Of a stretch of DNA of 64,000 nucleotides, positions 21,972 through 33,608 are shown piece by piece. Source of the stretch: Apodospora peruviana (Eukaryota; Ascomycota; Sordariomycetes; Sordariales; Lasiosphaeriaceae); the NCBI GenBank assembly GCA_033439685.1, contig JAUEDM010000001.1, positions 558,001-622,000 of the forward strand, written 5' to 3'. The number at the start of each line of letters is the position of its first letter. Position 1 is the stretch's first letter. The position numbers and the translations under genes were made by a program. The notes beneath the pieces are model-generated. The model worked only from the letters and a program-made list of their open reading frames with translations, ran no database searches and had not been told where the DNA came from.

Positions 21972-24900
21972 CTAAAACTCCCACTTCGTATTGTCGCCAA
22001 CAGACTGGATCGCCCAGTTGAATTTGTCGCGCAGTGTCTTGGAGAAAAATTTCTCAATGGGCACGTCGTACTTGGCTGCAAAGACGACAGTGAGGCGAGG
22101 GTCGATGTAGTTCTAGATATTGTTTGTTAGCGGCTGGGTAGCAAATATGGAGTCAAGTGACCTTACAATCTTGGATGTGCCAAGGGCAACCTCCTTATTG
22201 CCCTCGCGATCTTCAGACTGGAGCTTCAAGGTTTTGATGCGCTCGTCTAGCTTCTCTATCGCTGCGGCAAACTTCTCAACCGTGGGGCCCTTGCCCTCCG
22301 CCTCGACCTTCTTTGTCTTGTTCTCTTTCTTGAACTTGGCCTCAAGCTCAGTCGCTGCCTTCATTCGCTCCTTAAGCTCTTTGTCAGGCATAGGCTTCTC
22401 GCCGTCAGCAACACGCTTCTCGTTGTCCTTCTCGAACTTCTTCTGGATCTTTGTCCTCTGTTCCTCGACAAGGAACTTCTGGTGTTGCTCAATCCACTCC
22501 TGGTCCAGCTCTGGGTCAAGTTGGAAGTACTCGGCACCCTTCTTCTTCTTAAGCTTAGAATCGATATCGAGCATCATCATCTTGGTACGCCACTGTTGGT
22601 ACTTCAATCCCTTGATGCGATCGCCAAGTTTCTCCATCTGTGCCTCGTGGGCGGCGCCGACTGTTCGCTTGTGGTTGCACAGGATAGCAACTTCACGGTT
22701 GCAATCGTTGTAGAGCTTGGTCTTTTCAGCCAGAGTGCGAGGATTCTCCGTCTTGAACTTCTCCTGAAGTAGTTTCGACATCGTGAATGAGGCATTGTAA
22801 GTACGAAAGACTTTGGCTGTAAGCCCAGGCATGTAGCTTGACAGATGCTTGTTGAGTTGCGTTGTCTTGGCACTAGGTTAGCGGAGAATTCATTGACACT
22901 CGTAAACTTGGCGAACAATCACTTACGGTGAGCCTATCGAAGATATCGTCCCCTTCTTCTTTCGGGGGCTTCTTGAACATCTTGAGATTCTTGAAGACTT
23001 GCTTATCCACGGTGACTTCGTTGTAGAACCGAATACTGTCCTTGCCCAAGAAGTCAAAGACGACCCTGCACTCGCCATCTTTCTCATGAAGGGTGATATG
23101 CTCATATTTCAGGGAACAACATCCCACAGTTTCGGCTTCGTTGTCGGTGTCCTTTTCGTTACCAGCTCTCAGCGCGAACCGATCAATCAGATACATGGCC
23201 GTTGCACGCTGTCGGTCTGCCATGATCTCACTCTTCAGTTCCTTGGTGTAGTCGGCGCGAATGCGGGCGATGTGTTTCTTGAGTTCGCGGGCCTTCTCGA
23301 ATTTCTTGTAGTCCGCCTGACCTTTCACGGCGCTGTTGGCTGCCAGCATCACGTACTTGTAGTTCCCGTTGACGTTTTCCTGCCACATTGCCAACCAAGT
23401 CGCCTTGTTGTCATGCTGAACTGCTTTCCACTTGTGTCCAGCTGGGGGGTCTGGAACCTTCGCTTCCTTGCCAATGTTGATCGTGACTTGCTCGGGGAGG
23501 ACACGTTTCTTGACTGTGCCTGTCTTGGGATGATCTCCACGACCACGGAAAAGCCCTGGAGGTTCGACCCGGAAATTGCCCACTTTCTCCTTACGACCAT
23601 CCCATTTGCAATACATGTATGGGGCCTCGAACTTGTCCTTTTCGGCCTTCTCGGCCTTCTTTTCAGCAGCCGGCCGAGCCTTCTTGGCCTCACTCTGTGC
23701 CTTGTAGTGCTCGAATATCTTGCTGAAATCAAGCTTGTCGAAATCCTTGATATCGACCTTATTGCCATTTTTGTCCTTGGCACCACCCGTTTTCTTGAGA
23801 ATATCGGTAAAATCTCTGAAGAAGTTCTTCTGGAAAACACGATTCTCCACGTTCTGCGTCGAATGAAGCATGGAACCAAAGAAAGTAGCGACTTCCTCGG
23901 CTTCAACATCAAGTGTAACGGGCACGCCGTCATAGATCAGCTTGACGTTCTTGGGAAGCGGTACATAAGCGGGTGGGAAGAGGACACCGCTATGTTCCAG
24001 AGTAGTCCACTTGATGGTGTCATCCTCCTTTTTCGGAGCATCCCACCATCGATACTCTTCTTCCGCCTCGTCGTCACTGTTGTCCTTGGTATCCTCCTTC
24101 TCAAATTTGATGGGTTTCTTCGCTGCGGCAGTCTTGGCCTTTGCAGCAGGCGCTGCCTTTTTGACCTTTTTGGCGATAGGCGCATCGGAGTCTGAGTCGG
24201 GTTCTTTCTTCACGCCATTCGTCTTCTTGGCAACCCCATTTGACTGGCGTTTCTTGGATTTTGCGAGTGGCTCATCATCTGACTCGTCCTTGATGGCTTT
24301 CTTTGGCGTGGGCTTCTTGGACTTTGCCTCGGCCGCCTGAATGGCTTTGGCTTCCTTCGCGGCAGCCTTCTCGATATTTGCCTTGGTCTTAGCTAGCTTT
24401 GTACCGAGCGGCTTGTCGTCGTCTGAATTATCGCCCGTCTCCTTGATGGAAGGGGGTAGTCTGGCGCGGCTTTTCTTGGCAATCGGCTCATCATCACTGT
24501 CTGATCCCGCCTCCTGGTGTTTGGATTTTTGGCGTTTTGCCTACACTGGTCAGCAACAGGTCCAACCAGAAAATCATGTGAAATGACCTACCAAAGGTTT
24601 ACCATCGTCGCTGTCAGAGTCGTCCTTATAATTAACAGCTTGACCGAGAGAACTTCGCGACTTTCGCTTGGAAGTGCCATTGGGAATTGAATCAATGTCC
24701 ATGGTTACTGGGCCATTGCGAATGGAGACGCCGGGAGCCATGCCACGAGCGGATGTCGACTTGTCCATGGCGCGATCAGCGGCTCTCGAAATTTTAGGCG
24801 ACGAAACTGTTGTGAGAGCGGTGGTCAGTGTCGTGCGCGTTGAACAATGGTTTTTATTTGCGAGTTCACAATGACAAAGTCAGACGAGTGGTGCCAGAAA

Positions 24901-25069
24901 TGACACGTCAACTTCTGGGTTTGCCTCGCGACCCGTGTCACGATAGGAGGCGAATTAGGGAAACCGGAAGTTTAGGTGGACATCGAGTCTGAAATAAGAG
25001 AGAAGTGAACTCACGATGGCCATTCGTCCGCGCCAGGGGCGCGTCGTCATCAGAGCTATCGTAGGCCAT
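21972..25069 (-). CDS. TOP1: DNA topoisomerase I (type IB)
   Basis: Nuclear type IB topoisomerase, which relaxes supercoils through a transient 3'-phosphotyrosine link. Five minus-strand exons, 25069-25015, 24806-24592, 24540-22927, 22865-22167 and 22112-21972, give 907 residues. The start at MAYDSSDDD is chosen because it gives the acidic N-terminus usual for fungal Top1. The first 320 residues are charged Lys/Ser/Asp repeats with nuclear-localisation character (KKVKK, KSKKR). The core begins at YRWWDAPK and WTTLEHSGV and includes ATAMYLIDRFALRAGNEK. A long coiled linker follows (KKKKGAEYF to EKLDERIKTLKLQ). The catalytic tyrosine is Tyr863 in SKINYIDPR, and it sits on the last, 47-codon exon. 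Intron 4's acceptor is taken as CCAAG because it preserves DRLTTTQLNKHL. The gene is head-to-head with the ATP synthase gamma gene. Confidence 0.96.
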
Positions 25070-25993
25070 GATGTGCGGAGTGTGTTCGTGATCGTAGTCG
25101 AGGCAGGTAGGCAGGCGGCGCGGAAGTCGGTGCTAAACTCGCAAATCGAGGCAACGATGCTAACGGATTGTAGAACAAAGGATCGTGAGGCAAATTTACA
25201 AATCTTCCGGGAAGGAAGATGTGAAAAAAGCGACGTTTGTGGCCGTCGATCGGTGGACGGGCTTCCGGCTTTTGGTTAAAGAGTGTGTGGAAGAAGGACC
25301 GACGATGGGGCGGCAGGGAAAGAGGAAGAGAAAAAGATGGATTTAGCACGAAGTTGGGACAGTCGGGGCAGGCGATGTTAAAGATAATCCTGGGGCTCCA
25401 CTTGGCAGCCTTTGAGCCTTCGCACTTTGCAGCAGAGTGGACAGTGGGTGTGGGCGCGCGCTGGCGGCCATGCAACAATGGCACGGAACGCGCTCTTGTT
25501 GCTGACGAGCCAGCACTGAACAGGATCGATTGACGACGGGAACCTGGCCCGATGCACACTCCTGCCTGCCTGGCTTTTGTTGGACTGGGTTGGTTGGTTG
25601 AGGACTTTGGTCAGTGGGGAGCCACTGAAACTGACTAAGCCTTGCCCCAACGCTCGGTCAATCCTGGAGCACCACACGGCCCCACTCAGGCTGGCTGGCA
25701 CCTGCTCCTCTTAAACCTGCCACCCGTAGACGACTGCCCTGTGCCGTGCGTTCATTCCAGCCAGTCGCCAGCCAATCACTGGCCAATTCGCAGGCTTCAA
25801 GGCAATAACCGGAAAAAGAGCGCCAGGACCATCGGAAGGAGTGGAACCTAGCCGAGCAGCATCACAGCAAACCTCTCACGCCAATTGAGTCGTTCTCTCA
25901 ATTGATTACCTCGATCAACTGACGCCTCAATACCCGTGGACAGCACGGCCACAGTCAGCAGCAGGTCACCTTCGACGTCCTAATCCCCTCACA
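25070..25993. promoter_or_regulatory. Shared divergent promoter region, TOP1 / ATP3
   Basis: About 0.92 kb separates two divergent starts. The ATP3-proximal half contains CCAAT boxes and a short inverted repeat, listed separately. An open frame of 167 codons on the minus strand here is not supported as a gene. Confidence 0.5.
25772..25787 (+). promoter_or_regulatory. Paired CCAAT boxes upstream of ATP3
   Basis: Two CCAAT pentamers lie at 25772-25776 and 25783-25787, about 210-220 bases before the ATP3 ATG. CCAAT is the site of the Hap2/3/5-type complex, which controls respiratory genes in fungi. Occupancy is inference. Confidence 0.4.
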
Positions 25994-27202
25994 ATGTTGT
26001 CCAGAGCTGCCCGACCGGCTCTGAGAGCTGGAGCTGGCGTTGCCGTCTCGTCCCGGTAGGTGTCTTCCTCAAACCCGACGTCGTTGCTGTTCGAGCTGGC
26101 CTGTAGCTGCTTGGCCAGCTCGATCCACGCGCGAGTCCAAGCATGGCGACGAGAAAGGGGAAAAGGGAATGGAGAGACTCGATGCCCGAGACCATCGCGG
26201 CTCTGGGACAATGGACTAATTGATTTGTTTTGCACACCACACAGAGCGGCAGCTCCGAGCGCAGCTACCTTCGCAACCCTGCGTGAGATCGAGGGCCGCC
26301 TCAAGTCCATCCGCAACATCGAGAAGATCACCAACACGATGAAGATTGTCGCCTCGACCAAGCTGAACCGTGCGCAGCGCGCCATGCAGGACTCCCGCAC
26401 ATACGGCAAGTCGGGCCAGGGCGTGTACGAGTCGGCCGAGACCAAGGCGATCGAGGGCGACGGAAAGAAGAAGCTCGTGGTGGTGTGCAGCTCCGATAAG
26501 GGCCTCTGCGGTGGTGTTCACTCCGGTCTGTCTCGATTCATCCGCCGGAAGTCGGCCGCCGATCCCAACATGGATCTGGTTATCCTCGGCGAGAAGGCGA
26601 GGGCGCAACTCTCGCGCACGAATGCTAAGGACATCGTTCTCAACTTTCAGGGCGTTGGCAAGGACGTCCCGACCTTTGCCGAGGCTCAGGCCATTGCCGA
26701 TCAGATTGTCCAGCTCCCCACGGAGTACTCGGAGGTCGAGATTGTCTACAACAAGTTCATCAACGCCACCAGCTACGAGCCCACTATCATTGAGGCATTT
26801 TCCGTGGAGGCCCTCACAGCTTCGGGTTGGTTACCCTATCATTTCTTGCCAGAAACCCGCTCACTGACGGAATATAGCAAACTACTGGGCCTTTGAGGTC
26901 GATGAGGACCAACTGCCCAACCTGCGCGAGTACACCCTGGCCAACTCTCTCTACTGGGCTCTTGCCGAGGGACACGCCTGCGAGATCTCTGCCCGCCGCA
27001 ACGCCATGGATGTGAGTTATTATACTGATATCACCGATAATCTCTGTTTTCGCTGACCGTGATTACCTTGCAGAACGCTTCCAAGAACGCTGGTGAGATG
27101 ATTAGCAAGTACCAGATTCTCTACAACAGAACTCGCCAGGCCGTCATTACCAACGAGCTCGTCGAAATTATTACTGGTGCTACCGCCTCTGCGGAGATGT
27201 AA
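25994..27202 (+). CDS. ATP3: ATP synthase F1 gamma subunit, mitochondrial
   Basis: Central rotor stalk of the F1Fo ATP synthase. Four exons, 25994-26055, 26245-26825, 26878-27011 and 27074-27202, give 301 residues, the normal length. The N-terminus (MLSRAARPALRAG) is an Arg-rich presequence for import. The mature protein starts near ATLREIEGRLKSI and has MKIVASTKLNRAQ in the N-terminal helix, SSDKGLCGG in the Rossmann-like part, and the C-terminal helix KNAGEMISKYQILYNRTRQ, all diagnostic. Intron 1 is comparatively long at 189 nt and splits the presequence from the mature domain. Phase is kept across every intron, and GTTGGT, GTGAGT and GTAGGT donors are used. CCAAT boxes upstream fit a respiratory gene. 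Confidence 0.97.
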
Positions 27203-28226
27203 AAACAGACAAAAACCAAAGACGAACGGGGAAGATTAGAGATGACGTGATAGAAAATGTGAAAAAGAGGCGACTGACTGGACGGGGTCTTTTTCTCACT
27301 TTCACTCATACACAAATGAGAAAGTCAAAAGGGGGGGGGGGTTGGGTTTTCCTCTCGCTTCCCTTTGTATCAAAGCTAATTCAAAAGTCCTAACCGCATC
27401 GCCGTTCTGCCCCCTCGCACAGTGTACCAAAGCCTCCTTACCCTAAATATATCGTTCTTTTGCATATAACCCGTCAGTATTGTGTTGACTCCCTCCGCCA
27501 CTGTGGTATTGATGAAATTTGACTGGGTGATTATATTTTGCTATAATCACCACACTCGTCTTTAGACGAAAAGTTAGGTACGCAGAATATTACCAATATC
27601 GATGTGTCATACAGGATAATATAGACCGTGAGGTAACCAAGCACAAATGCCAGAAGCCTACAACACACAGGCCCAACTGTGCCAAACTGACATTAACATG
27701 GAACTCATCGACCGGGGCTCCCTCTTATTACTTGTTATTCTACAGCCATAGATGTAGTGACCTACCCTGACCTTTTATTACAGGCCGATACAAAAAGAAC
27801 GAGCAAACTACGTATCACCCCATAGAAATAAATAGACAATCACGGTTGTACGGATCGAAAGAATTCCAAGTGCCAACATATTTGATTATTGGAAAAAAAG
27901 GATGGGGGAAACAAAACAAGGTATCAACATAAATACCGAAATTAACACAAGGAAGACCGGCAGCTACTTAATCAAAAGAGAAAAGCCAGTGAAAATCGAA
28001 AAAGGAAGAATAAGCCAAATTCGCTACACAAATCGGCGGTTCTTCCGAGTGGTGCAAGGTTCAGACACACCCGCAATTTTATCTCTCTCTTGCCATCCTT
28101 CTCCTTAATCCAGATACTCACGCTTGTTGCTCTCTCTTGCCGCTTGGTATCACGGAGCAACAGCAACAAAAACATCCTCAAAGAAGAAGCAGAACAACAA
28201 CAATAACAACCTCACACAGAGATTAC
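27203..28226. other. Convergent 3' region of ATP3 and CaM kinase
   Basis: About 1 kb containing both 3' untranslated regions. A run of eleven G at 27331-27341 lies 130 bases past the ATP3 stop. No gene is supported. Confidence 0.55.
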
Positions 28227-29918
28227 TTAACCCTGAAAACTCTTTCTCCTCACTTCACTCTCCACCTCTTCAGTGATCTTCAACGTCTGCTCCTTCTCCT
28301 TCATCTCGCGGACTTTGGCGAGGACGACCTCGCGGAAGATGGCGCCTTTGATGGTCTTGGAGAGCGTGCGCTTCTCTCCGCCACCAGCAGCCGCGCCACT
28401 CCCTCCAGCAATATTGCTGCTGCTGTTGCCCGAGTTAGCCCTGGGTGCGAAGGGGCGCGACTGGTCGGCTGCTAACGTCGAGTCCTTTGGCATATCCGAA
28501 TTCTCTGGGTCGTCCTCCTGCATCTTGAGTGCCTCGATGCGATTTGCCAGCTTGACTAACTCGATACCTCGTCGCAGGCGTGCCTTGGTGAGGTACGCCT
28601 TGATCTCGGGCAGCAAGTTGTGGTCGGTGGCGGTCTCGCCCTTGAGCCATGGGTGTGACAAGGCTTCCTGAATCAGGGGCAAAGAAAAAGATGAAATATC
28701 TTAGCAAGCCAACCTCCATTCAACAAAAACAATGGGTATGTCTTACCTCGCTGGACCAGCGGTCTTCTGGCTTCGGCTGTAGGAGCTTCATGATGAAAGA
28801 CTTGGCATCGTCGCTAACGTCTTTCCAATACCGTTCGTGGAACACAACCTGGGCGGAACTGCACTCGTCGATGAGGTCCTGGAGGTTCTCGGAGCGGAAT
28901 GGTGAGTAGCCACAGAGAAGAGTATAGGTGATGACGCCCATCGACCACATATCTACAGGCTTTCCGTGGCCTTGCTTGAGCATCACCTCGGGTGCCGCAT
29001 ATCCAAATGAGCCGGCCATCGTCGTGAGAACCTCGTCTTTGGTGTCGAGCATCTTGGCGATACCGAAGTCGGCCAGGACTAGGTCCGAGTCCAGCGCTTT
29101 GCTACGGTATAGAAGGTTCTCGGGTTTGAGATCTGACAACCCACGGTTAGTATAGTTCCCGAGAGGCGTGAAAGAACTAGTATAATTTCCGAACGACGGG
29201 ACAGGACAATGTGCTCACCTCGGTGAACGACATTGTTCTGGTGGAGATAGTTGACGGCACCCAAGACCTGCTTGATGGTCTGCGATGCGTCCTTCTCTGT
29301 GAATTTGCCTTGCTCGCAAATCCTATCGAACAGCTCTCCGCCAGTCGCGAGCTCCGTGACGATGTAGTACTTATCCTAAATCGAGGAAACAGTCAACATA
29401 CGGGCATGCGGGGCTTGGTCGCTGGTACTAGCAACATACTCTCGACTCAAACCAGTCCTTAAATTTAACGATGTGCGGGTGGTTCAGACGCTGCAGCATC
29501 TCCAGCTCGTCCAGGACCATCTTCTCATTGCCTCGGACATTCTTCTTCAGGATGATCTTGATCGCTACTCGCTGGCCGTCAGGGCCGTCGGCTTCCCTGA
29601 CGATGCCATAGGTACCGGCACCTAAGGTACGCCCAAATCGGTATTTCGACCTTGTGTACATGTCAGTGCCACGTTCGGGCCACGAGACTGAGACTGGTGG
29701 GGCGTACTTCTTATCGTAGCTCTCGGGCTGGCCATGGAGGCGGTTGAGCATGTTGGAGACTATATGGGATTCAGATATCAGCGCCCTGTCACAGCAGCAC
29801 ACTCGGTCCAAAAAACAGCTGGCCCGTGGAAATATCGCATCTTATCTCTTTGAGGACCTGGAAGAAACAAACCAAATTTGCCAATGGCGCGCTGGAGCGG
29901 AGAAGACTTACAGCTCAT
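28227..29918 (-). CDS. Calcium/calmodulin-dependent protein kinase
   Basis: A Ser/Thr kinase of the CaMK I type (yeast Cmk, Aspergillus CmkA group). The minus-strand exons are 29918-29912 (7 nt), 29759-29440, 29375-29219, 29132-28747 and 28667-28227, giving 436 residues. The tiny first exon carries ATG AGC T and joins to give MSFSNMLNRLHGQP, which matches the conserved start of this family better than any in-exon ATG. The kinase domain spans about residues 41-305: glycine loop GAGTYG at 49-54, Lys70 in VAIK, HRD at 160-162, DFG at 183-185, then YAAPE and GVITYTLLCGYSPF. A basic, helical segment after it (KARLRRGIELVKLANRIEAL) is the likely autoinhibitory/calmodulin-binding region, followed by a Ser/Gly-rich tail. 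It is expected to be cytosolic and activated by Ca2+-calmodulin and an upstream kinase. Confidence 0.92.
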
Positions 29919-31964
29919 TGTATCGAGCTCTGTGGGAGACAGATCAGGAGGGGAGTGCAACAGGGACGGTAGAGGCGGGAGGGGTGCGATAAATGGTCGT
30001 TCGAGAGAGGTAAAAGGATCTGATCGTCTCTTACCCTTTCTTCCTCGAACACGTTGCTCAAGGGGATGATTGGAAGTGAAAGGCGGTGCGACTGGGAGAG
30101 AGGCGGCTGAGGGAGCTGAAGGCCTGATCCAGGCGCCTCAGGTCGGTATGGTCTGCGACGGGGAAGGACTACCTAGTAGTCCGTTGGGCTGTCTTGACTG
30201 GACGTACGCCGCAAGAGGACGATGGGAGGGGTCGACAGTGACAAGTTAGGTACTAGTACCCCACTGACCGAGCCCGAGGCTTTTGTGAGAATGCGACGGG
30301 CAGCAGCGACGACAGTTTAGGCAGCGCTAGGTACGATCAGATGCGGCTTCGGATGGCGGCGTCGAATTGGATTGAAAAGAGCACAAAGAAACGGCAAAGG
30401 CAGGCAAGATCGCTAAATACTGCTGGGGAAGCCAATATTGAATAAGGTACGCCGCAAGAGACAATACTAATATGGACGGGAACTGACTGCCTGCTGGATG
30501 ACAGTCCACATACCTTATGGGAGTGGACATGATCTACGAGGGGTCGAGGGGCAGCTTGAGGGATCCAGTGGAGGTGAGTCCCCTTGGACGTGGGCAGTGA
30601 ATCCTAGCGGCCTGGAGGCTGGGTCTGCTCAGCCTTCGTGCAGCCCTCTGCCCCTCATCAGATTGAAGCAAGCACGGCTGCTGCACGGCAAGGCCTCTCC
30701 CAAGGCGGGGCCGACAAGGCAGAGGCAGAGGCAGAGGCGCCAGAGGTCAGTGATTAGGGAAAGAGGGGCAATCTGAGGACTGTCTGAGGTTGCCCGGGAT
30801 CAATTTGGTGCGCGCCTGGGAAAGAACGACGGGACGGGAGGCAGTGGCCGGGTCAGGTCTCGTCGGGTGCCCCACGCTAGATATTGGTCCGTCATGAGTG
30901 CCTTTCCACGATCCAGCTCTTGTGACACCCAACTGCCTGCCATGCTCACGCGGACACAGGAACGGGCAGTTCTGTCAATGTGCCACGAGATTTCTTCTTC
31001 TGAGCTGTAACGAGTCAGGTCTTTTGTTCACGCTAGAAATCTCTTACCGGGAAACAACGAGCGCCCACCGCACCGCCTCTTGGAGACGGACACACAACCG
31101 CTACCTGAACTTTCTCCATGAACGGCCACACAGCCTTAAGAAACCGCAGCGTCTCATGCGATGAGGTGCCTTTGAGCGTTGCATGTGGTTGGGAAGTAAT
31201 TAAGGTTTGGACGATGGGCCTCGCCTAAACAGCTAATTAATCCGTTCCCAGTAAGGCGTCTTTGGGTGTTCCCGATCTCACGGTGCGCTGGACTCGGGCA
31301 TGCCGGCCAATGGAGGGCATGTCCCTTCGCACAGGCTCCCTCAAAAGAGAGACAAACTCCGTACCAACTCCCCGAAACCTTACCCACGCCCGCGACCCAA
31401 TGAGGCTCCTTACCTGAGGTGAACGAAATCTGAACAGCGACGCACCTCAGACCTGATTTGGATTCACGGGCTCGCGGCCAAAGGTAGACGCGCCCTCCCG
31501 CATTTCTTGCGTTCTGGATCCGCCGAATCGGTTCCTCCCTGCTGGGTGCTGGGGACCTTGCTATCTGGCTTCTGCACCACCTGTACTTAGGCGGTCGACT
31601 CATCTAACGCCCGAACATTCTCGACGTCCACCTCACCCCGTGCCTTCCTTTTACATTGTGACGGAATCGGGGCCAGATATAGGGGCCTTTTCGCCTTATT
31701 TTCTTTTCTTCGCACCTCCACCGTTACTTGGTGCCAGGGTCGCGAAGAATCTGAGTCGTCTCCCTTCACTTGCTTGCACTGGCGTCATCCCCGCTCTCTC
31801 CGTCGACCGTTGCGCTGGAGTCTGAGTCTCGACCCCGCCATCAACTCAACCCACCTGCCCACCAAAACCCAGGCCGGCCACCCTACTGTTTACCTACTTG
31901 TTGCACACTTGCCTCCTAAACTTTGCCGACCACCTCGATCCTAAATCCAACAGGAGCTCTCAAG
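29919..31964. promoter_or_regulatory. Divergent region between CaM kinase and E2 gene
   Basis: Two kb between divergent starts, with no supported gene. GAGGCA and CAGAGG short repeats occur at 30717-30745. The 300 bases before the E2 start are strongly pyrimidine-rich, as in many fungal leaders. Confidence 0.45.
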
Positions 31965-32626
31965 ATGCCTCCGCAGTTTGCCGCAAAGAGGTTGGGGAAG
32001 GAACTACAAAAGGTTAGCTGCCTGACGTTCACTTACAAACCCCCGGGGTTCTATCCCGCGGCAGGGCGCGTTTGCGACCAAACAACCTCAACCTGACTAA
32101 CGCGAGGGATCCTTCGTCTTGCGCATTTTCCAGATTCATAACTCCCTTCCGCCTGGCATAGAACTCGTCTCGGCCGAAGACTTTGAGGAATGGGTATTAG
32201 ACATTAAAGTATTAGACAACAACCCGCTCTACAAAGACCAGACATACCGGCTCAAGTTTAAGTTTGGAGGGTCATACCCCATTGGTACGCCCACTCACCA
32301 ACTCCCGATAGCATTGGTCGTTATGAACCTAAGGCTCCTGGCTGACGAATTCTCTAGAACCTCCTGAGGTGGTATTCGTAAAGCTCCCCGACCGACCGAT
32401 CCCAATCCACCCGCACATCTACTCCAACGGTATCATCTGTCTAGATCTGCTAGGACAACAGGGATGGAGTCCGGTCCAGAACGTCGAGAGCGTTTGCATG
32501 AGCCTCCAAAGCATGTTGACGGGAAACACAAAGAACGAGCGCCCGCCCGGCGACGAGGAGTTTGTCCGCGCCAACAGACTTCGCCCGAAAGATATCGACT
32601 TCTACTATCACGATAATAACGTTTAA
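31965..32626 (+). CDS. Ubiquitin-conjugating enzyme E2, UBE2W/Ubc16 type
   Basis: E2 enzyme that accepts ubiquitin from E1 as a thioester. The UBE2W group is known for modifying protein N-termini. Exons 31965-32012, 32134-32284 and 32358-32626 encode 155 residues, a minimal UBC fold. The catalytic cysteine is Cys94 in NGIICLDLL. The HPN motif of most E2s is replaced by HPH (residues 84-86), as in UBE2W, and the C-terminus ends with KDIDFYYHDN, comparable to the WWYHDD end of that group. WSPVQNVESVCMSLQSML is also characteristic. Introns keep phase and the acceptors are TTCCAG and TCTAG. The N-terminal helix begins MPPQFAAKRLGKELQK, so the ATG at 31965 is well placed. Confidence 0.92.
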
Positions 32627-33608
32627 TGGCCTTGTCGGGTTTTATCGGCCCAACTAACTAGGTTCATCTGTTGTCAATTGTCAATTGGGTTTTAATATGG
32701 GAATTGGGCGTTCTTGTTTCACCGGCGGCTAGGCCAGGCGGGCGGTTGTGGGATCCGGACATATTGCATTTCAGAGTCTCTGTTCTAGACAGGCTGACTT
32801 TGAGCTGGAGTTGAGCATCCTGCACATGAAGATTGGGGAATGATGGGATGTTAAGTAAGTAGTGCCAGGTCATTCTTGTTTTGTTATATTCTGCTGGCTA
32901 TTACAGATGCTGGATGTTTGTTCACTCTACGGGCAGGGCTTTAGTTATACCGCGTAGTGGTTTTGCTTGTCAGAAGCGGGGCAAAAGTAAATCGTAGATG
33001 TTGCAACTTGAAGGAATAAATCTATAAATATGTACTTGCCTTGCGAACTTGATGGTTTTCATATAGTGGTTACTGGTATATATGGCAGTTCTGTAGATCT
33101 CTGTGGATCAAGTTCTCGACAAACAGCTCAGATATTGTAGACGAATTTAAATGAATACCTTAGGTTTTTAAGTCTACTACTAGTACTATAGAGCCCGAGA
33201 GAGGCTGCTTGCATGAGTAATCAACTTCAGGATTGGCCCTTTTCCTCATATCAAATATCAGATGTAAATGTTCGGGCAAACCTACAGTAGAGTTCCACTA
33301 GGTGAGCTCCCGTCCGTTGTTTGAAGCTAAAATGCGGGATGCCTCGGTGTAAGAGACACACCGATCCGCCGACGGGGGCCGCTGGGCAGGCAACGGCTTG
33401 CCGCTACGGCAGGGCTGAGGTGTCGCTGGAGCTTCCATCCTTGGTCGCGCCAAGCTTGAACTTCCATCCGTCCCCGCCACGCGCTGACAGCTCCGGGCTA
33501 CTGGACCTGGACCTGGACCTGAAGCTCACAGCAGCGACATCTCCACTCAACATTGACACGACCGACACTTTAATAACCACCGCATGGAGAAGGGAGCTCT
33601 CATTTATC
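32627..33608. other. Intergenic region between E2 gene and VPS33
   Basis: About 1 kb; the first half is AT-rich 3' flank. From ATG 33339 a frame is open into VPS33 without a stop (90 extra codons), ending in repeated CTGGAC units at 33500-33521. I treat it as leader, but translation from it cannot be excluded. Confidence 0.5.

Noticed and set aside
25056..25559. 167-codon minus-strand open frame at the 5' end of TOP1
   Set aside because: Overlaps the first TOP1 exon in another frame and the shared promoter; no family signature.
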